Origin: Dyella sp. A6
Lineage (GTDB): Bacteria > Pseudomonadota > Gammaproteobacteria > Xanthomonadales > Rhodanobacteraceae
Direction: 5' to 3'
Assembly (NCBI RefSeq): GCF_036320485.1
Contig: NZ_CP132911.1
Coordinates: 992,001 to 1,056,000, forward strand
DNA length: 64,000 nt
A program made the translations under genes and the position numbers. Position 1 is the first letter of the stretch; every line of letters begins with the position of its first letter. Shown piece by piece: positions 10,201 through 18,109 of this stretch. A model generated the notes under the pieces. That model ran no database searches and was not told the origin of the DNA. It worked only from the letters and a program-made list of their open reading frames with translations.

Positions 10201-11952
10201 GTGAATAGTGTGCTGAGCGGTGGTTATAAGTTCAAGCAACTGCGGCATTTTGCGGCGAGTGGCCTGGTGTTGCTGGGGGTGGCCGGTTGCGCCTCGCTGC
10301 CACCGGTACGGCCGGCACCCGCGACACTGCCGGCGCAGCAGCCGCTGGCGCACCTTACCGTGGCGACGCCCGATGACGCCCATAACCTGACCGAGCAGCT
10401 CCTGGCTGGCGAGATGGCGCTGGCGCGCACCGATCTCAAGGCGGCTGCACAGGCCTACGGCAAGGCCATGCTGCTTACCAGCGACCCGAGCGTGGCCGAG
10501 CAGGCCGCGGCACTGGCTGTCGCCGTGCATGACGACGCCGGCGCGCGGCGCGCACTGGACCGCTGGCAGGCACTTGGTGCGAAGCCGGCGCCGCTGGCGC
10601 AGATGCGTGCCCAGCTGGCACTGGGCGAGGGGCGAACCGCCGAAGCGCAGCATCAGCTCGAGCTGCTTACCGCCAGCGGCGACAAGGATGCCTGGCGCGA
10701 TTTCGGCCGGGTGCTGCTCGGTAGCCGCGATCCCGCCGCCGCCGGCCGGCTGCTGGTGGCGCTGGCCACGCCGGCGCGTCTGCCGGCCGACCCCAAGGCA
10801 TGGCTGGCGATGAGCGAGATGGGCGACCAGTTGGGGCGGCATGCCTATGCGCGGCAGATCGCCGATGCGGCGGTGAAGCGCTTCCACACGGCGGAAACCT
10901 ATGCCTGGGCGGCACAGCTGGCGTTCAAGGCCGGCGATCGCAAGCAGGCCATGACGCTCTTCGGAAAGGCCCGCGCGAAGGACCCGAAGAACATTCGACT
11001 GCGCCTGGCCTACGCTAGCCTGCTGCAGCACAACGGCGATGCGGCACACGCGGCCCGCGTGCTCGAGGATGGTCCACAGGACACGGCTACCTATGCCATG
11101 CGTGCCGGACTGGCGGCGCGCGCGCATGACTCCGCCGCACTGGCGCGGGTCTACGACCAGCTCAGCCACGCACCGGACGAACAACGGATCCACGGGGCCT
11201 ACCTGCTCGGCCAGCTTGCCGAAGCGCTGGGACATCCGGATGCTGCCCTGAAATGGTATGACCAGGTGGCCGACAGCGATCCGCATGCATTCGACGCCGA
11301 CCTGCGCAGCGCCGTGCTGCTGCAGGCCCAGGGCAAGTCGGCGCAGGCGCACGACCGACTCGCGCAGATGCAGGTGGACTACCTCGACGACCCGCCCGAG
11401 CTGCGCCAGGCCTACGAGGTGGATGCCGACCTGTATATGCGCGAGCAGCGCTACACCCAGGCCATCGACGCCTTCAGCCATGCGCTGCAGGTGGTGCCGG
11501 ACGATCCGGGTCTGCTGTATGGACGCGGCCTGGCCTATGCCGAAGCGGGCAAGATCGATCAGGCGGTCGCCGACTTCCGCCACCTGCTGAAGATCAAACC
11601 GGGCGACGTGGACGCCAGCAACGCCCTGGGCTTCACCCTGGCCGATGCCGACCGCGACCTGCCCGAGGCGACAAGGCTGATCGAGGTGGCGCGTGCGGCC
11701 AAGCCGCATGATCCGTCGATCGCCGACTCGTGGGGCTGGCTGCAATATCGACTCGGCCATCTGGATCAGGCGGCCCAGGTGCTGCGTGGCGCGTGGCAGG
11801 CCAGCCACAACCCGGACATCGCGGCGCATCTTGGCGAAGTGCTGTGGAAGCAGGGACATCGCCAGCAGGCACACAAGCTGTTCGACGAGGCGCACAAGCT
11901 CGATCCGCACAACGCTACCCTGCAGAGCGCGCTGCGGCGGCTGCATCCATGA
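10201..11952 (+). CDS. TPR-repeat lipoprotein
   Basis: The 583-residue protein has a lipoprotein signal (LLGVAGC, modified Cys at about residue 31 counting from the GTG) followed by at least eight tetratricopeptide-like helical pairs to the C-terminus. It is therefore probably a membrane-anchored scaffold facing the periplasm. Most residues after the lipobox are Ala, Leu, Asp and Arg in the TPR pattern; no catalytic motif is seen. I chose the GTG at 10201 because upstream ATGs at 10193 and 10197 are out of frame and stop at once. A TATGAT box at 10161-10166 is a possible -10. The stop overlaps the lolB start (ATGA), so the pair is coupled, hinting at a link with lipoprotein sorting. Confidence 0.85.
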   Translation: MNSVLSGGYKFKQLRHFAASGLVLLGVAGCASLPPVRPAPATLPAQQPLAHLTVATPDDAHNLTEQLLAGEMALARTDLKAAAQAYGKAMLLTSDPSVAEQAAALAVAVHDDAGARRALDRWQALGAKPAPLAQMRAQLALGEGRTAEAQHQLELLTASGDKDAWRDFGRVLLGSRDPAAAGRLLVALATPARLPADPKAWLAMSEMGDQLGRHAYARQIADAAVKRFHTAETYAWAAQLAFKAGDRKQAMTLFGKARAKDPKNIRLRLAYASLLQHNGDAAHAARVLEDGPQDTATYAMRAGLAARAHDSAALARVYDQLSHAPDEQRIHGAYLLGQLAEALGHPDAALKWYDQVADSDPHAFDADLRSAVLLQAQGKSAQAHDRLAQMQVDYLDDPPELRQAYEVDADLYMREQRYTQAIDAFSHALQVVPDDPGLLYGRGLAYAEAGKIDQAVADFRHLLKIKPGDVDASNALGFTLADADRDLPEATRLIEVARAAKPHDPSIADSWGWLQYRLGHLDQAAQVLRGAWQASHNPDIAAHLGEVLWKQGHRQQAHKLFDEAHKLDPHNATLQSALRRLHP

Positions 11953-12563
11953 GGCGCGCATGGCGGTGGTCGATCGCGGCGCTGCCGCTGCTGCTGCTGG
12001 TCGCCTGTGCGCCGCGTCAGCTGGTGCGGCTGCCGGGCAATGCGGCCATGCTGGCGCAGCAGCAGGCGCGCGAAAAGCAGTTGGCGGCGGTGACCCACTG
12101 GACCTTGCGGGGGCGTCTTGGCGTATCCGACGGTCATCACGGCGGCAGCGGCAGCCTGACCTGGACCCAGGATGGCGACCGCTATGCCTTCGAGTTGCAG
12201 GGGCCGGCACTGAGCGGTGTCGATTTCCGCCTGGTCGGCGGTCCGGACGGTGCCACTCTCAATGGGGTGCGTGGCGGACCGCTGCACGGTCCCGACGCCG
12301 AGACCCTGATGCAGGCCGCGCTGGGCTGGACGGTGCCGTTGCGTGACCTGCGCGCGTGGGTGCTGGGTCTGCGCGCGGACAGTGGTCCGGCCAGCTTGCG
12401 CTTCGGCGACAACCATCTGCCCTCGCTGCTGCAGCAGGACGGCTGGACGGTGGACTACCGTGCCTGGGACAGCCAGCGTCAGCCGCCGCTGCCGACCACC
12501 ATTTTCGCGTCCAAGCCGCCATACAAGGTGCGCCTGGCGGTGGAAAGCTGGAGCATCCGCTAG
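11949..12563 (+). CDS. lolB: Outer-membrane lipoprotein insertion protein LolB
   Basis: This 204-residue lipoprotein has a signal ending LLLLVAC, with Cys at about residue 20. LolB sits in the outer membrane, takes lipoproteins from the periplasmic carrier LolA and inserts them in the inner leaflet. The half-barrel pattern WTLRGRLGVSDG, GGSGSLTWTQ, YAFELQGPALSG and the later hydrophobic strands fit the family, and the C-terminal FASKPPYKVRLAVESW matches known ends. It is translationally coupled to the TPR lipoprotein before it and lies 79 bases before the GNAT-IspE gene, keeping the usual lolB-ispE neighbourhood. Confidence 0.9.
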   Translation: MRRAWRWSIAALPLLLLVACAPRQLVRLPGNAAMLAQQQAREKQLAAVTHWTLRGRLGVSDGHHGGSGSLTWTQDGDRYAFELQGPALSGVDFRLVGGPDGATLNGVRGGPLHGPDAETLMQAALGWTVPLRDLRAWVLGLRADSGPASLRFGDNHLPSLLQQDGWTVDYRAWDSQRQPPLPTTIFASKPPYKVRLAVESWSIR

Positions 12564-12642
12564 ACTGCGCAGCCCGCCCTGGCCAATCGCCTTGGCCCTC
12601 TCTGTCGCGATGACGGACACCTTACGGACCGGTTCCCAGCGC

Positions 12643-14025
12643 ATGATCTGCACCATTGTTTCCGCCCGGCCCGATCAGCTCGATGCGCTGCGCGACATCG
12701 AGCTGGCGGCGCTGGAAATGTTCCGCGGCCACCCGGCCTGGCGCGCCTATGCGGCCTCCACGCCCAGCGATGCCGATGTGCTGGCCGATGCGATCGGTCG
12801 TGGACGCGTGTGGGTGGCGCTGGATGGTGCCGGTCACGAGATGGGCTACGTCGGCGTGGGGGTCGAGGATGGCGAGGCCACCATCGCCGAGATCGACGTG
12901 CGCCCCGAGTGCGGATGCCAGGGTGTCGGTGCCCGTCTGCTGGAACATGCCTGTGCCTGGGCGGCTGAGTCCGGCTATCCGGCGATCAATCTGGGCACCT
13001 TGTCGGATGTGGCCTGGAATGCCCCGTTCTATGCGCGGCACGGCTTCGAGGTGGTGCCGCCGCGGCAGTACACGCCGGCGTTGGCGGAGCACGACCGGCA
13101 CGACCGCGAGCGCGGTTTTCCGATGGATCTGCGGGTCTACATGCGGCGCCGACTGGGGCTGTCGCCGGAGGGCTGGACCCGCTGGCCGGCGCCGGCCAAG
13201 CTGAACCTGTTCCTGCGCATTACCGGTCGCCGCGCCGATGGCTACCATGAGCTGCAGACCGTGTTCCGCCTGCTCGATCGCGGCGACGAGCTGCGCCTGC
13301 GGGTGGGCGGCGACGGCCAGATCAGGCGCGTGACCGAAGTGCTCGGAGTTGCCGAGTCGGACGATTTGACCGTGCGTGCCGCGCGCCTGCTGCGCGAGCG
13401 GGCTGGCGTCACGGCCGGAGCCGAGATCGAGGTGGTCAAGCGCATCCCGATGGGCGGCGGCCTGGGTGGCGGCAGCTCGGACGCGGCCAGCGTGCTGGTC
13501 GGCCTCAACCAGCTGTGGCATGCCGGGCTGGACGAGGATGCGCTGGCGGCACTGGGTGCCGAACTGGGCGCCGACGTGCCGGTGTTCGTGCGCGGGCGCT
13601 CGGCCTGGGCCGAAGGTATCGGCGATCGGCTGCAGCCGATCGACCTGCCGCGGCGCTGGTATGCGGTGCTCGATCCACGCGAACACGTGCCGACCGCGGC
13701 GCTTTTTCAAGCGTCTGAATTGACACGAAATGCACCGGCAGCGACAATTTCGTCCTTTGCTTCTGGCGAAACGGCGGAAAACGTCTTCGAGCCAGTCGTG
13801 CGTGCGCGTCATCCCCGGGTGGCGGCTGCGCTGGACTGGCTTGGCGCTTTCGGCCGCCCACGGCTTTCCGGCAGCGGCGGTTGCGTGTTCCTGGAGTTCG
13901 CCTCGCGCGAGCGCGCGGAGGCGGTCGTCCGGCGCTGTCCGGTACGGTTCGATGCGTGGGTGGCTGCAGGCGTGGGGCTTTCCCCGTTGTACGACGCGCT
14001 TGCCAGGCATCGTGCGGCGGCCTGA
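12643..14025 (+). CDS. ispE: GNAT acetyltransferase fused in frame to IspE (CDP-ME kinase)
   Basis: One continuous frame of 460 residues holds two domains. Residues about 1-170 are a GNAT N-acetyltransferase: MICTIVSARPDQLDALRDIE start, acetyl-CoA loop RPECGCQGVGARLLEHA near 87-103, and FYARHGFEVV near 129-138. From about residue 178 it is a complete 4-diphosphocytidyl-2-C-methyl-D-erythritol kinase of the non-mevalonate isoprenoid pathway: PAPAKLNLFL with K186, the GHMP ATP loop PMGGGLGGGSSDAAS from 269, and GADVPVF with D311. The GNAT part ends RVYMRRRLG and IspE begins LSPEGWTRWP with practically no linker. There is no stop between them. Internal ATGs at 13123 and 13141 lack good ribosome sites, so a separate IspE product is uncertain. 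I chose 12643 because the GNAT fold starts there; 12610 is an alternative. Confidence 0.88.
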   Translation: MICTIVSARPDQLDALRDIELAALEMFRGHPAWRAYAASTPSDADVLADAIGRGRVWVALDGAGHEMGYVGVGVEDGEATIAEIDVRPECGCQGVGARLLEHACAWAAESGYPAINLGTLSDVAWNAPFYARHGFEVVPPRQYTPALAEHDRHDRERGFPMDLRVYMRRRLGLSPEGWTRWPAPAKLNLFLRITGRRADGYHELQTVFRLLDRGDELRLRVGGDGQIRRVTEVLGVAESDDLTVRAARLLRERAGVTAGAEIEVVKRIPMGGGLGGGSSDAASVLVGLNQLWHAGLDEDALAALGAELGADVPVFVRGRSAWAEGIGDRLQPIDLPRRWYAVLDPREHVPTAALFQASELTRNAPAATISSFASGETAENVFEPVVRARHPRVAAALDWLGAFGRPRLSGSGGCVFLEFASRERAEAVVRRCPVRFDAWVAAGVGLSPLYDALARHRAAA

Positions 14026-14050
14026 GCCGGAAGCGGAAATGCGTTCACAT

Positions 14051-14125
14051 TGGGGCGTCGCCAAGCGGTAAGGCACCGGGTTTTGATCCCGGCATTCGCA
14101 GGTTCGAATCCTGCCGCCCCAGCCA
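14051..14125 (+). tRNA. tRNA-Gln (anticodon TTG)
   Basis: A 75-base cloverleaf with encoded CCA. The acceptor stem TGGGGCG pairs with CGCCCCA, the anticodon arm is CCGGG-TTTTGAT-CCCGG with anticodon TTG, and the T arm GCAGG-TTCGAAT-CCTGC is canonical. It lies 25 bases after ispE and 33 bases before prs on the same strand, so it is probably processed from the ispE-prs transcript. Confidence 0.97.
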
Positions 14126-14158
14126 GTTCACTCCAAATCTGCTCCAGAGGAAGTCATT

Positions 14159-15115
14159 GTGGATACGTCCGCTCCGATGCTGTTCACCGGCAACGCCCAC
14201 CGCGCGCTGGCCGAGGACGTGGCCCAGCGGCTCGGCATCCCGCTGGGCAAGGCCTTGGTGGGCCGCTTCAGCGATGGCGAGGTGCAGATCGAGATCGAGG
14301 AGAACGTGCGCCGCCAGGAAGTCTTCGTGCTGCAGCCGACCGGCGCCCCTAGCGCGGAAAACCTGTTCGAGCTGCTGACCCTGGTGGATGCGCTCAAGCG
14401 CGCCTCGGCGACCAGCGTGACCGCGGTGATGCCGTATTTCGGCTACGCCCGGCAGGATCGTCGCCCGCGCTCGGCGCGTGTGCCGATCACCGCCAAGATG
14501 GTGGCAAGGATGGTCAGCACGGCAGGCGTGGACCGCGTGCTCACGGTCGACCTGCATGCCGACCAGATCCAGGGCTTCTTCGACATTCCGGTGGATAACG
14601 TCTATGCCTCGCCGCTGCTGCTGGCGGACATCTGGCGGCACTTCTCGCTGGACGACCTGATCGTGGTCAGTCCCGACGTCGGCGGCGTGGTGCGCGCGCG
14701 TGCCATCGCCAAGCGACTGGACGATGCCGACCTCGCGATCATCGACAAGCGCCGGCCGAAGGCCAACGTGGCGACGGTGATGAACATCATCGGCGACGTG
14801 GATGGCAAGACCTGCGTGATGGTGGACGACATCGTCGATACCGCCGGCACGCTGTGCGCGGCCGCCGCGGCACTGAAGGAGCGCGGTGCGCGCAAGGTCA
14901 TCGCCTACTGCGTGCATCCGGTGCTGTCGGGTGCGGCAATCAGCAATATCGAAGGCTCGCAGCTCGACCAGCTGGTGGTCACCAACACGCTGCCGCTGCG
15001 CCCCGAGGCACAGGCGTGCGCGAAGATCCGCCAGCTCTCGGTGGCTGAGCTGCTGGCCGAAACGATCCGCCGCATCGCCTTCGGCGAGTCGGTGAGCTCG
15101 CTGTACGTGGATTGA
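14159..15115 (+). CDS. prs: Ribose-phosphate pyrophosphokinase
   Basis: The 318-residue enzyme makes PRPP from ribose 5-phosphate and ATP, feeding nucleotide, histidine and tryptophan synthesis. The flexible-loop and ATP regions ([17 protein letters not shown]), the divalent-metal motif [17 protein letters not shown] and the PRPP-binding loop [13 protein letters not shown] are all present, and the length is normal. I start it at the GTG at 14159, preceded by AGAGGAAG; the next ATG, six codons on, would cut into the first strand. It sits in the widely conserved lolB-ispE-prs-rplY-pth-ychF block. Confidence 0.96.
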   Translation: MDTSAPMLFTGNAHRALAEDVAQRLGIPLGKALVGRFSDGEVQIEIEENVRRQEVFVLQPTGAPSAENLFELLTLVDALKRASATSVTAVMPYFGYARQDRRPRSARVPITAKMVARMVSTAGVDRVLTVDLHADQIQGFFDIPVDNVYASPLLLADIWRHFSLDDLIVVSPDVGGVVRARAIAKRLDDADLAIIDKRRPKANVATVMNIIGDVDGKTCVMVDDIVDTAGTLCAAAAALKERGARKVIAYCVHPVLSGAAISNIEGSQLDQLVVTNTLPLRPEAQACAKIRQLSVAELLAETIRRIAFGESVSSLYVD

Positions 15116-15123
15116 GTTTTCCG

Positions 15124-15192
15124 TCGCGGCGGCTCCGGTCGTCGCGGCACCACGGCTTTCCTGGTCGCGGGAAAGTCGAACAGCCGCCGCGA
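15124..15192 (+). repeat. Long-range inverted repeat upstream of rplY
   Basis: TCGCGGCGGCT (15124-15134) is exactly complementary to AGCCGCCGCGA (15182-15192). Within the 47-base space a smaller hairpin, CTTTCC/GGAAAG (15156-15161 and 15170-15175), can form. The folded RNA would be branched and ends 30 bases before the rplY ATG. No T-run follows. It may be a leader structure or a transcription boundary between prs and rplY. Confidence 0.5.
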
Positions 15193-15222
15193 GGCGGTTC
15201 ATTAACCTAGGTAGTAACCGAA

Positions 15223-15873
15223 ATGTCCCAGACTCATGAAATCAAGGCCCAGAGCCGCAAGGACGAGGGGAAAGGTGCGAGCCGCCGCCTGCGTCACGCG
15301 GGCTTTGTGCCGGCCGTGGTGTACGGTGCCGGCCAGCCGCCGGAAAGCATCCAGATCGAGCACAACACCGTGCTGCTCGCCGCCAAGCACGAGTGGTTCT
15401 TCTCGTCCGTGCTCGACCTGAACGTCGACGGCAAGGTGCAGAAGGTGCTGGTGCGTGACTGGCAGAAGCATCCGTTCAAGCAGCTGATGATGCACATGGA
15501 CTTCCTGCGCATCGACGAGACCCATGCGATCCGCGTCAGCGTGCCGCTGCACTTCCTGAACCAGGAGAAGTCGCCGGCCGGCAAGACCTCCGGCGTGGTG
15601 GTTTCGCACAACCTGACCGAAGTGGAAGTCTCCTGCCTGCCGAAGGACCTGCCCGAGTTCATCGAGGTCGACCTGGCCGCGCTGAAGCCGGGCGAGATCA
15701 TTCACCTGTCGCAGCTCAAGCTGCCGGCCAGCGTGGAGATCCCGGCGCTGCACCTGGCTGGCCACGATGTCGCGGTGGTCACCGCCAATGCCGTGCAGGA
15801 AGAGGTCGAGGACGCACCGGCGGCCGAGGGCGCCGAGGGCGAGGCCAAGCCTGCCGACGAGTCCAAGAAGTAA
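15223..15873 (+). CDS. rplY: 50S ribosomal protein L25/general stress protein Ctc
   Basis: This 216-residue long-form L25 binds 5S rRNA. Residues about 1-95 form the 5S-binding L25 domain (SRKDEGKGASRRLRHAGFVP) and about 100-190 the Ctc/TL5 beta domain. An acidic Ala/Glu tail ends the protein, as in other long forms. E. coli L25 has only the first domain. It lies 107 bases after prs and is followed by a strong hairpin and then pth. Confidence 0.95.
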   Translation: MSQTHEIKAQSRKDEGKGASRRLRHAGFVPAVVYGAGQPPESIQIEHNTVLLAAKHEWFFSSVLDLNVDGKVQKVLVRDWQKHPFKQLMMHMDFLRIDETHAIRVSVPLHFLNQEKSPAGKTSGVVVSHNLTEVEVSCLPKDLPEFIEVDLAALKPGEIIHLSQLKLPASVEIPALHLAGHDVAVVTANAVQEEVEDAPAAEGAEGEAKPADESKK

Positions 15874-15879
15874 GCTGCG

Positions 15880-15910
15880 GCGGCCCGCATCCCGATGGGG
15901 TGCGGGCCGC
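15880..15910 (+). terminator. Hairpin between rplY and pth
   Basis: GCGGCCCGCA (15880-15889) pairs perfectly with TGCGGGCCGC (15901-15910). The loop can close further through a T-G wobble and CCC/GGG to a three-base GAT loop, giving about 14 pairs. No T-tract follows, so it may be a Rho-assisted terminator or an mRNA stabiliser rather than a classic intrinsic terminator. Confidence 0.55.
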
Positions 15911-15924
15911 ACGTTGTGTACCGT

Positions 15925-16515
15925 ATGGCGGGGCTTCGACTCATTGTCGGCCTGGGCAATCCCGGCGCCGAATATCTCCGGACCCGGCACAATGCCGGGT
16001 TCTGGTTTGTGGACGCGCTGGCCTCGGAGCAGGGCGAACGCTGGAGCTTCGACGGCAAGCTGCACGGCGAGTCCTGCAGGGTGCGGGTCGGTGGCGAATC
16101 GCTGTGGCTGCTCAAGCCAGCCACGTTCATGAACAAGAGCGGCATCGCGGTGGTTTCCGCGCTGCGCTATTACAAGATCACGCCGGAGGAATGCCTAGTC
16201 GCGCACGACGACCTGGATCTTCCCGCCGGCACCGTGCGGATGAAGTTCGATGGCGGCCACGGCGGCCAGAACGGTCTGCGCGACATCATGGCCCACCTGG
16301 GGCACGGCAAGTTCCATCGCCTGCGCGTCGGCATTGGCCATCCCGGACATCGCGACAAGGTGACGCCCTGGGTGCTGGGGCGACCGTCGGTGCAGGACGA
16401 GGATGCGATCATTGACGGCATCGGCCGTGCACTGGATGCGCTGCCGCTGGCGGTGGCAGGTCAGTTCGACAAGGCGATGCAGCAGCTACACACGGCGGGA
16501 ACGGCCAGGGGGTAG
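15925..16515 (+). CDS. pth: Peptidyl-tRNA hydrolase
   Basis: The 196-residue enzyme frees tRNA from peptidyl-tRNAs that drop off the ribosome. The signature IVGLGNPGAEYLRTRHNAG holds N12 and the catalytic H22. The FMNKSG segment and HDDLDLPAGTVRMKFDGGHGGQNGL segment complete the active site. I placed the start at the ATG at 15925 because the core strand begins three residues later; the frame is open further upstream through the hairpin. It lies between rplY and ychF, a common arrangement. Confidence 0.96.
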   Translation: MAGLRLIVGLGNPGAEYLRTRHNAGFWFVDALASEQGERWSFDGKLHGESCRVRVGGESLWLLKPATFMNKSGIAVVSALRYYKITPEECLVAHDDLDLPAGTVRMKFDGGHGGQNGLRDIMAHLGHGKFHRLRVGIGHPGHRDKVTPWVLGRPSVQDEDAIIDGIGRALDALPLAVAGQFDKAMQQLHTAGTARG

Positions 16516-16518
16516 TGC

Positions 16519-16534
16519 CGGGCGTGTGCGCCCG
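16519..16534 (+). other. Short hairpin downstream of pth
   Basis: CGGGCG-TGTG-CGCCCG forms a perfect six-pair stem with a four-base loop just after the pth stop. A pyrimidine-rich stretch follows only some 35 bases later, so it is a weak terminator candidate before ychF. Confidence 0.4.
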
Positions 16535-16608
16535 ACCTGGGTTGCGCCGCTCCGCGATCTCCCGGTCTGCCCGTTCCTTCTTCCCGGTTTTCTGTTTCGG
16601 AGTTTCCC

Positions 16609-17700
16609 ATGGGCATCAAATGCGGCATCGTCGGCCTGCCTAACGTCGGCAAGTCCACGCTGTTCAATGCGCTGACCAAGGCCGGCATCGCGGCCGCCAA
16701 TTTCCCGTTCTGCACGATCGAACCGAACGTGGGTGTGGTGCCGGTGCCCGATCCTCGCCTGCAGGCGCTGTCCGACATCGTCAACCCGCAGAAGGTCATT
16801 CCGACCGCGGTCGAGTTCGTTGACATCGCGGGACTGGTGGCAGGTGCTTCGAAGGGCGAGGGGCTGGGCAACAAGTTCCTGGCGCATATCCGCGAGGTGG
16901 ATGCGATCGCCCATGTGGTGCGCTGCTTCGAGCACGGCGACATCGTGCACGTTGCGGGCAAGGTGGACCCGGTGGCCGACATCGAGACCATCGATACCGA
17001 GCTGGCCCTGGCCGACCTGGATTCGGTGGAAAAGGCACTGAATCGCGCCGAGCGCGCGGCCAAGGCCAACGACAAGGATGCGCTGGCGAAGAAGCCGGTG
17101 CTGCAGAAGCTTGCCGCGGGTCTGAACGAGGGGCGTACCGCGCGCAGTCTTGGCCTCGATGACGAGGAAAAGGCGCTGGTGCGCGACCTGTTCCTGCTGA
17201 CCCTGAAGCCGCTGATGTATATCGCCAACGTCAACGAGGAAGGCTTCGAGAATAACCCGCACCTTGATGCCGTGCGTGCCCGCGCGGCCGCCGAGGGCGC
17301 CGAGGTGGTGCCGGTCTGCGCTTCGATCGAAGAGGAGCTTGCTCAGCTCGATGACGCCGACCGCGACGAATTCCTGCATGACCTGGGCCTGGACGAGCCA
17401 GGCCTGAACCGGGTCATCCGTGCCGGCTACAAGCTGCTCAACCTGCAGACCTACTTCACCGCGGGCGTGAAGGAAGTGCGCGCTTGGACGATCAAGCGCG
17501 GCTTCACCGCACCGCAGGCGGCCGGCGTGATCCATACCGATTTCGAGAAGGGCTTCATCCGTGCCGAGACGGTCGGTTTCGACGATTTCGTCCAGTACAA
17601 GGGTGAGGCGGGTGCCGCTTCGGCCGGACGCCTGCGCAAGGAAGGCAAGGACTACGTGGTGAAGGACGGCGACGTCCTGCACTTCCTGTTCAACGTCTGA
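16609..17700 (+). CDS. ychF: Redox-regulated ribosome-binding ATPase YchF
   Basis: This 363-residue Obg-family P-loop protein has loop [16 protein letters not shown] at residues 8-23. The nucleotide-specificity motif is NVNE (in [10 protein letters not shown]) instead of NKxD, the hallmark of YchF, which uses ATP rather than GTP. A coiled-coil middle and a C-terminal TGS domain ([19 protein letters not shown]) are recognisable. Known members bind the ribosome and affect stress responses. The length is the family norm. It ends 22 bases from the convergent STAS gene. Confidence 0.97.
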   Translation: MGIKCGIVGLPNVGKSTLFNALTKAGIAAANFPFCTIEPNVGVVPVPDPRLQALSDIVNPQKVIPTAVEFVDIAGLVAGASKGEGLGNKFLAHIREVDAIAHVVRCFEHGDIVHVAGKVDPVADIETIDTELALADLDSVEKALNRAERAAKANDKDALAKKPVLQKLAAGLNEGRTARSLGLDDEEKALVRDLFLLTLKPLMYIANVNEEGFENNPHLDAVRARAAAEGAEVVPVCASIEEELAQLDDADRDEFLHDLGLDEPGLNRVIRAGYKLLNLQTYFTAGVKEVRAWTIKRGFTAPQAAGVIHTDFEKGFIRAETVGFDDFVQYKGEAGAASAGRLRKEGKDYVVKDGDVLHFLFNV

Positions 17701-17722
17701 TAACCGTTTGCGCGGCGAGGGG

Positions 17723-18109
17723 TTACTCGCCGTTGCCTTCGATCATCCGCTGCTGGATGCGGTCGAGATAGGCATCGAGTTCCGCCGTGCTGGCGAACAC
17801 CTCGCTTACCGGCACCGCCTTGACGATGTCGAACACCTTGCGCACCTGCGGTTGCGGATCGAGCAGCAGGGTGTGTCCGTGCAGGGCGCGCGTGGCCTTG
17901 CGTACGCGCGCCACGCTGCGCAGACCGGCGCTGCTGATGTAGTCCAGGCCGGCGAGGTCGAGCACTACCGTGACGCCTTGCGGCAGCTCGCCCATCATCG
18001 GCAGGACGGTGGTATCGAAGTCCAGGTAGGTGACAGCGTCGAGCCGTCCATTCAGATGCAGGACCAGCCGGGCGGGCGAGGGACGTTCCGCGCGCAGTTC
18101 GATCGTCAT
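17723..18109 (-). CDS. STAS-domain anti-sigma factor antagonist
   Basis: This 128-residue protein is a single STAS domain of the SpoIIAA/RsbV type. The likely phosphorylation site is S59 or S60 in LDYISSAGLRS, the expected place for reversible control by an anti-sigma kinase. The start ATG overlaps the stop of the phosphatase/kinase gene by four bases (ATGA), so both are made together. In the usual scheme the dephosphorylated STAS protein binds the kinase domain and frees a target. No sigma factor gene is adjacent, so the output is unknown. I took the ATG at 18109 because the STAS fold starts there. Confidence 0.9.
   Translation of the reverse strand: MTIELRAERPSPARLVLHLNGRLDAVTYLDFDTTVLPMMGELPQGVTVVLDLAGLDYISSAGLRSVARVRKATRALHGHTLLLDPQPQVRKVFDIVKAVPVSEVFASTAELDAYLDRIQQRMIEGNGE

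Noticed and set aside
8364..10208. A 614-codon plus-strand frame over prfA and hemA
   Set aside because: It spans two convincing minus-strand genes and encodes low-complexity sequence.
10129..12210. A 693-codon minus-strand frame over the TPR lipoprotein and lolB
   Set aside because: It is antisense to a lipobox-bearing TPR gene and to lolB and shows no domain.
13120..13180. A frameshift or assembly error making the GNAT-IspE fusion
   Set aside because: Both domains read correctly in the same frame with no disturbed codons, so the sequence itself gives no sign of error. Only read data could show it.
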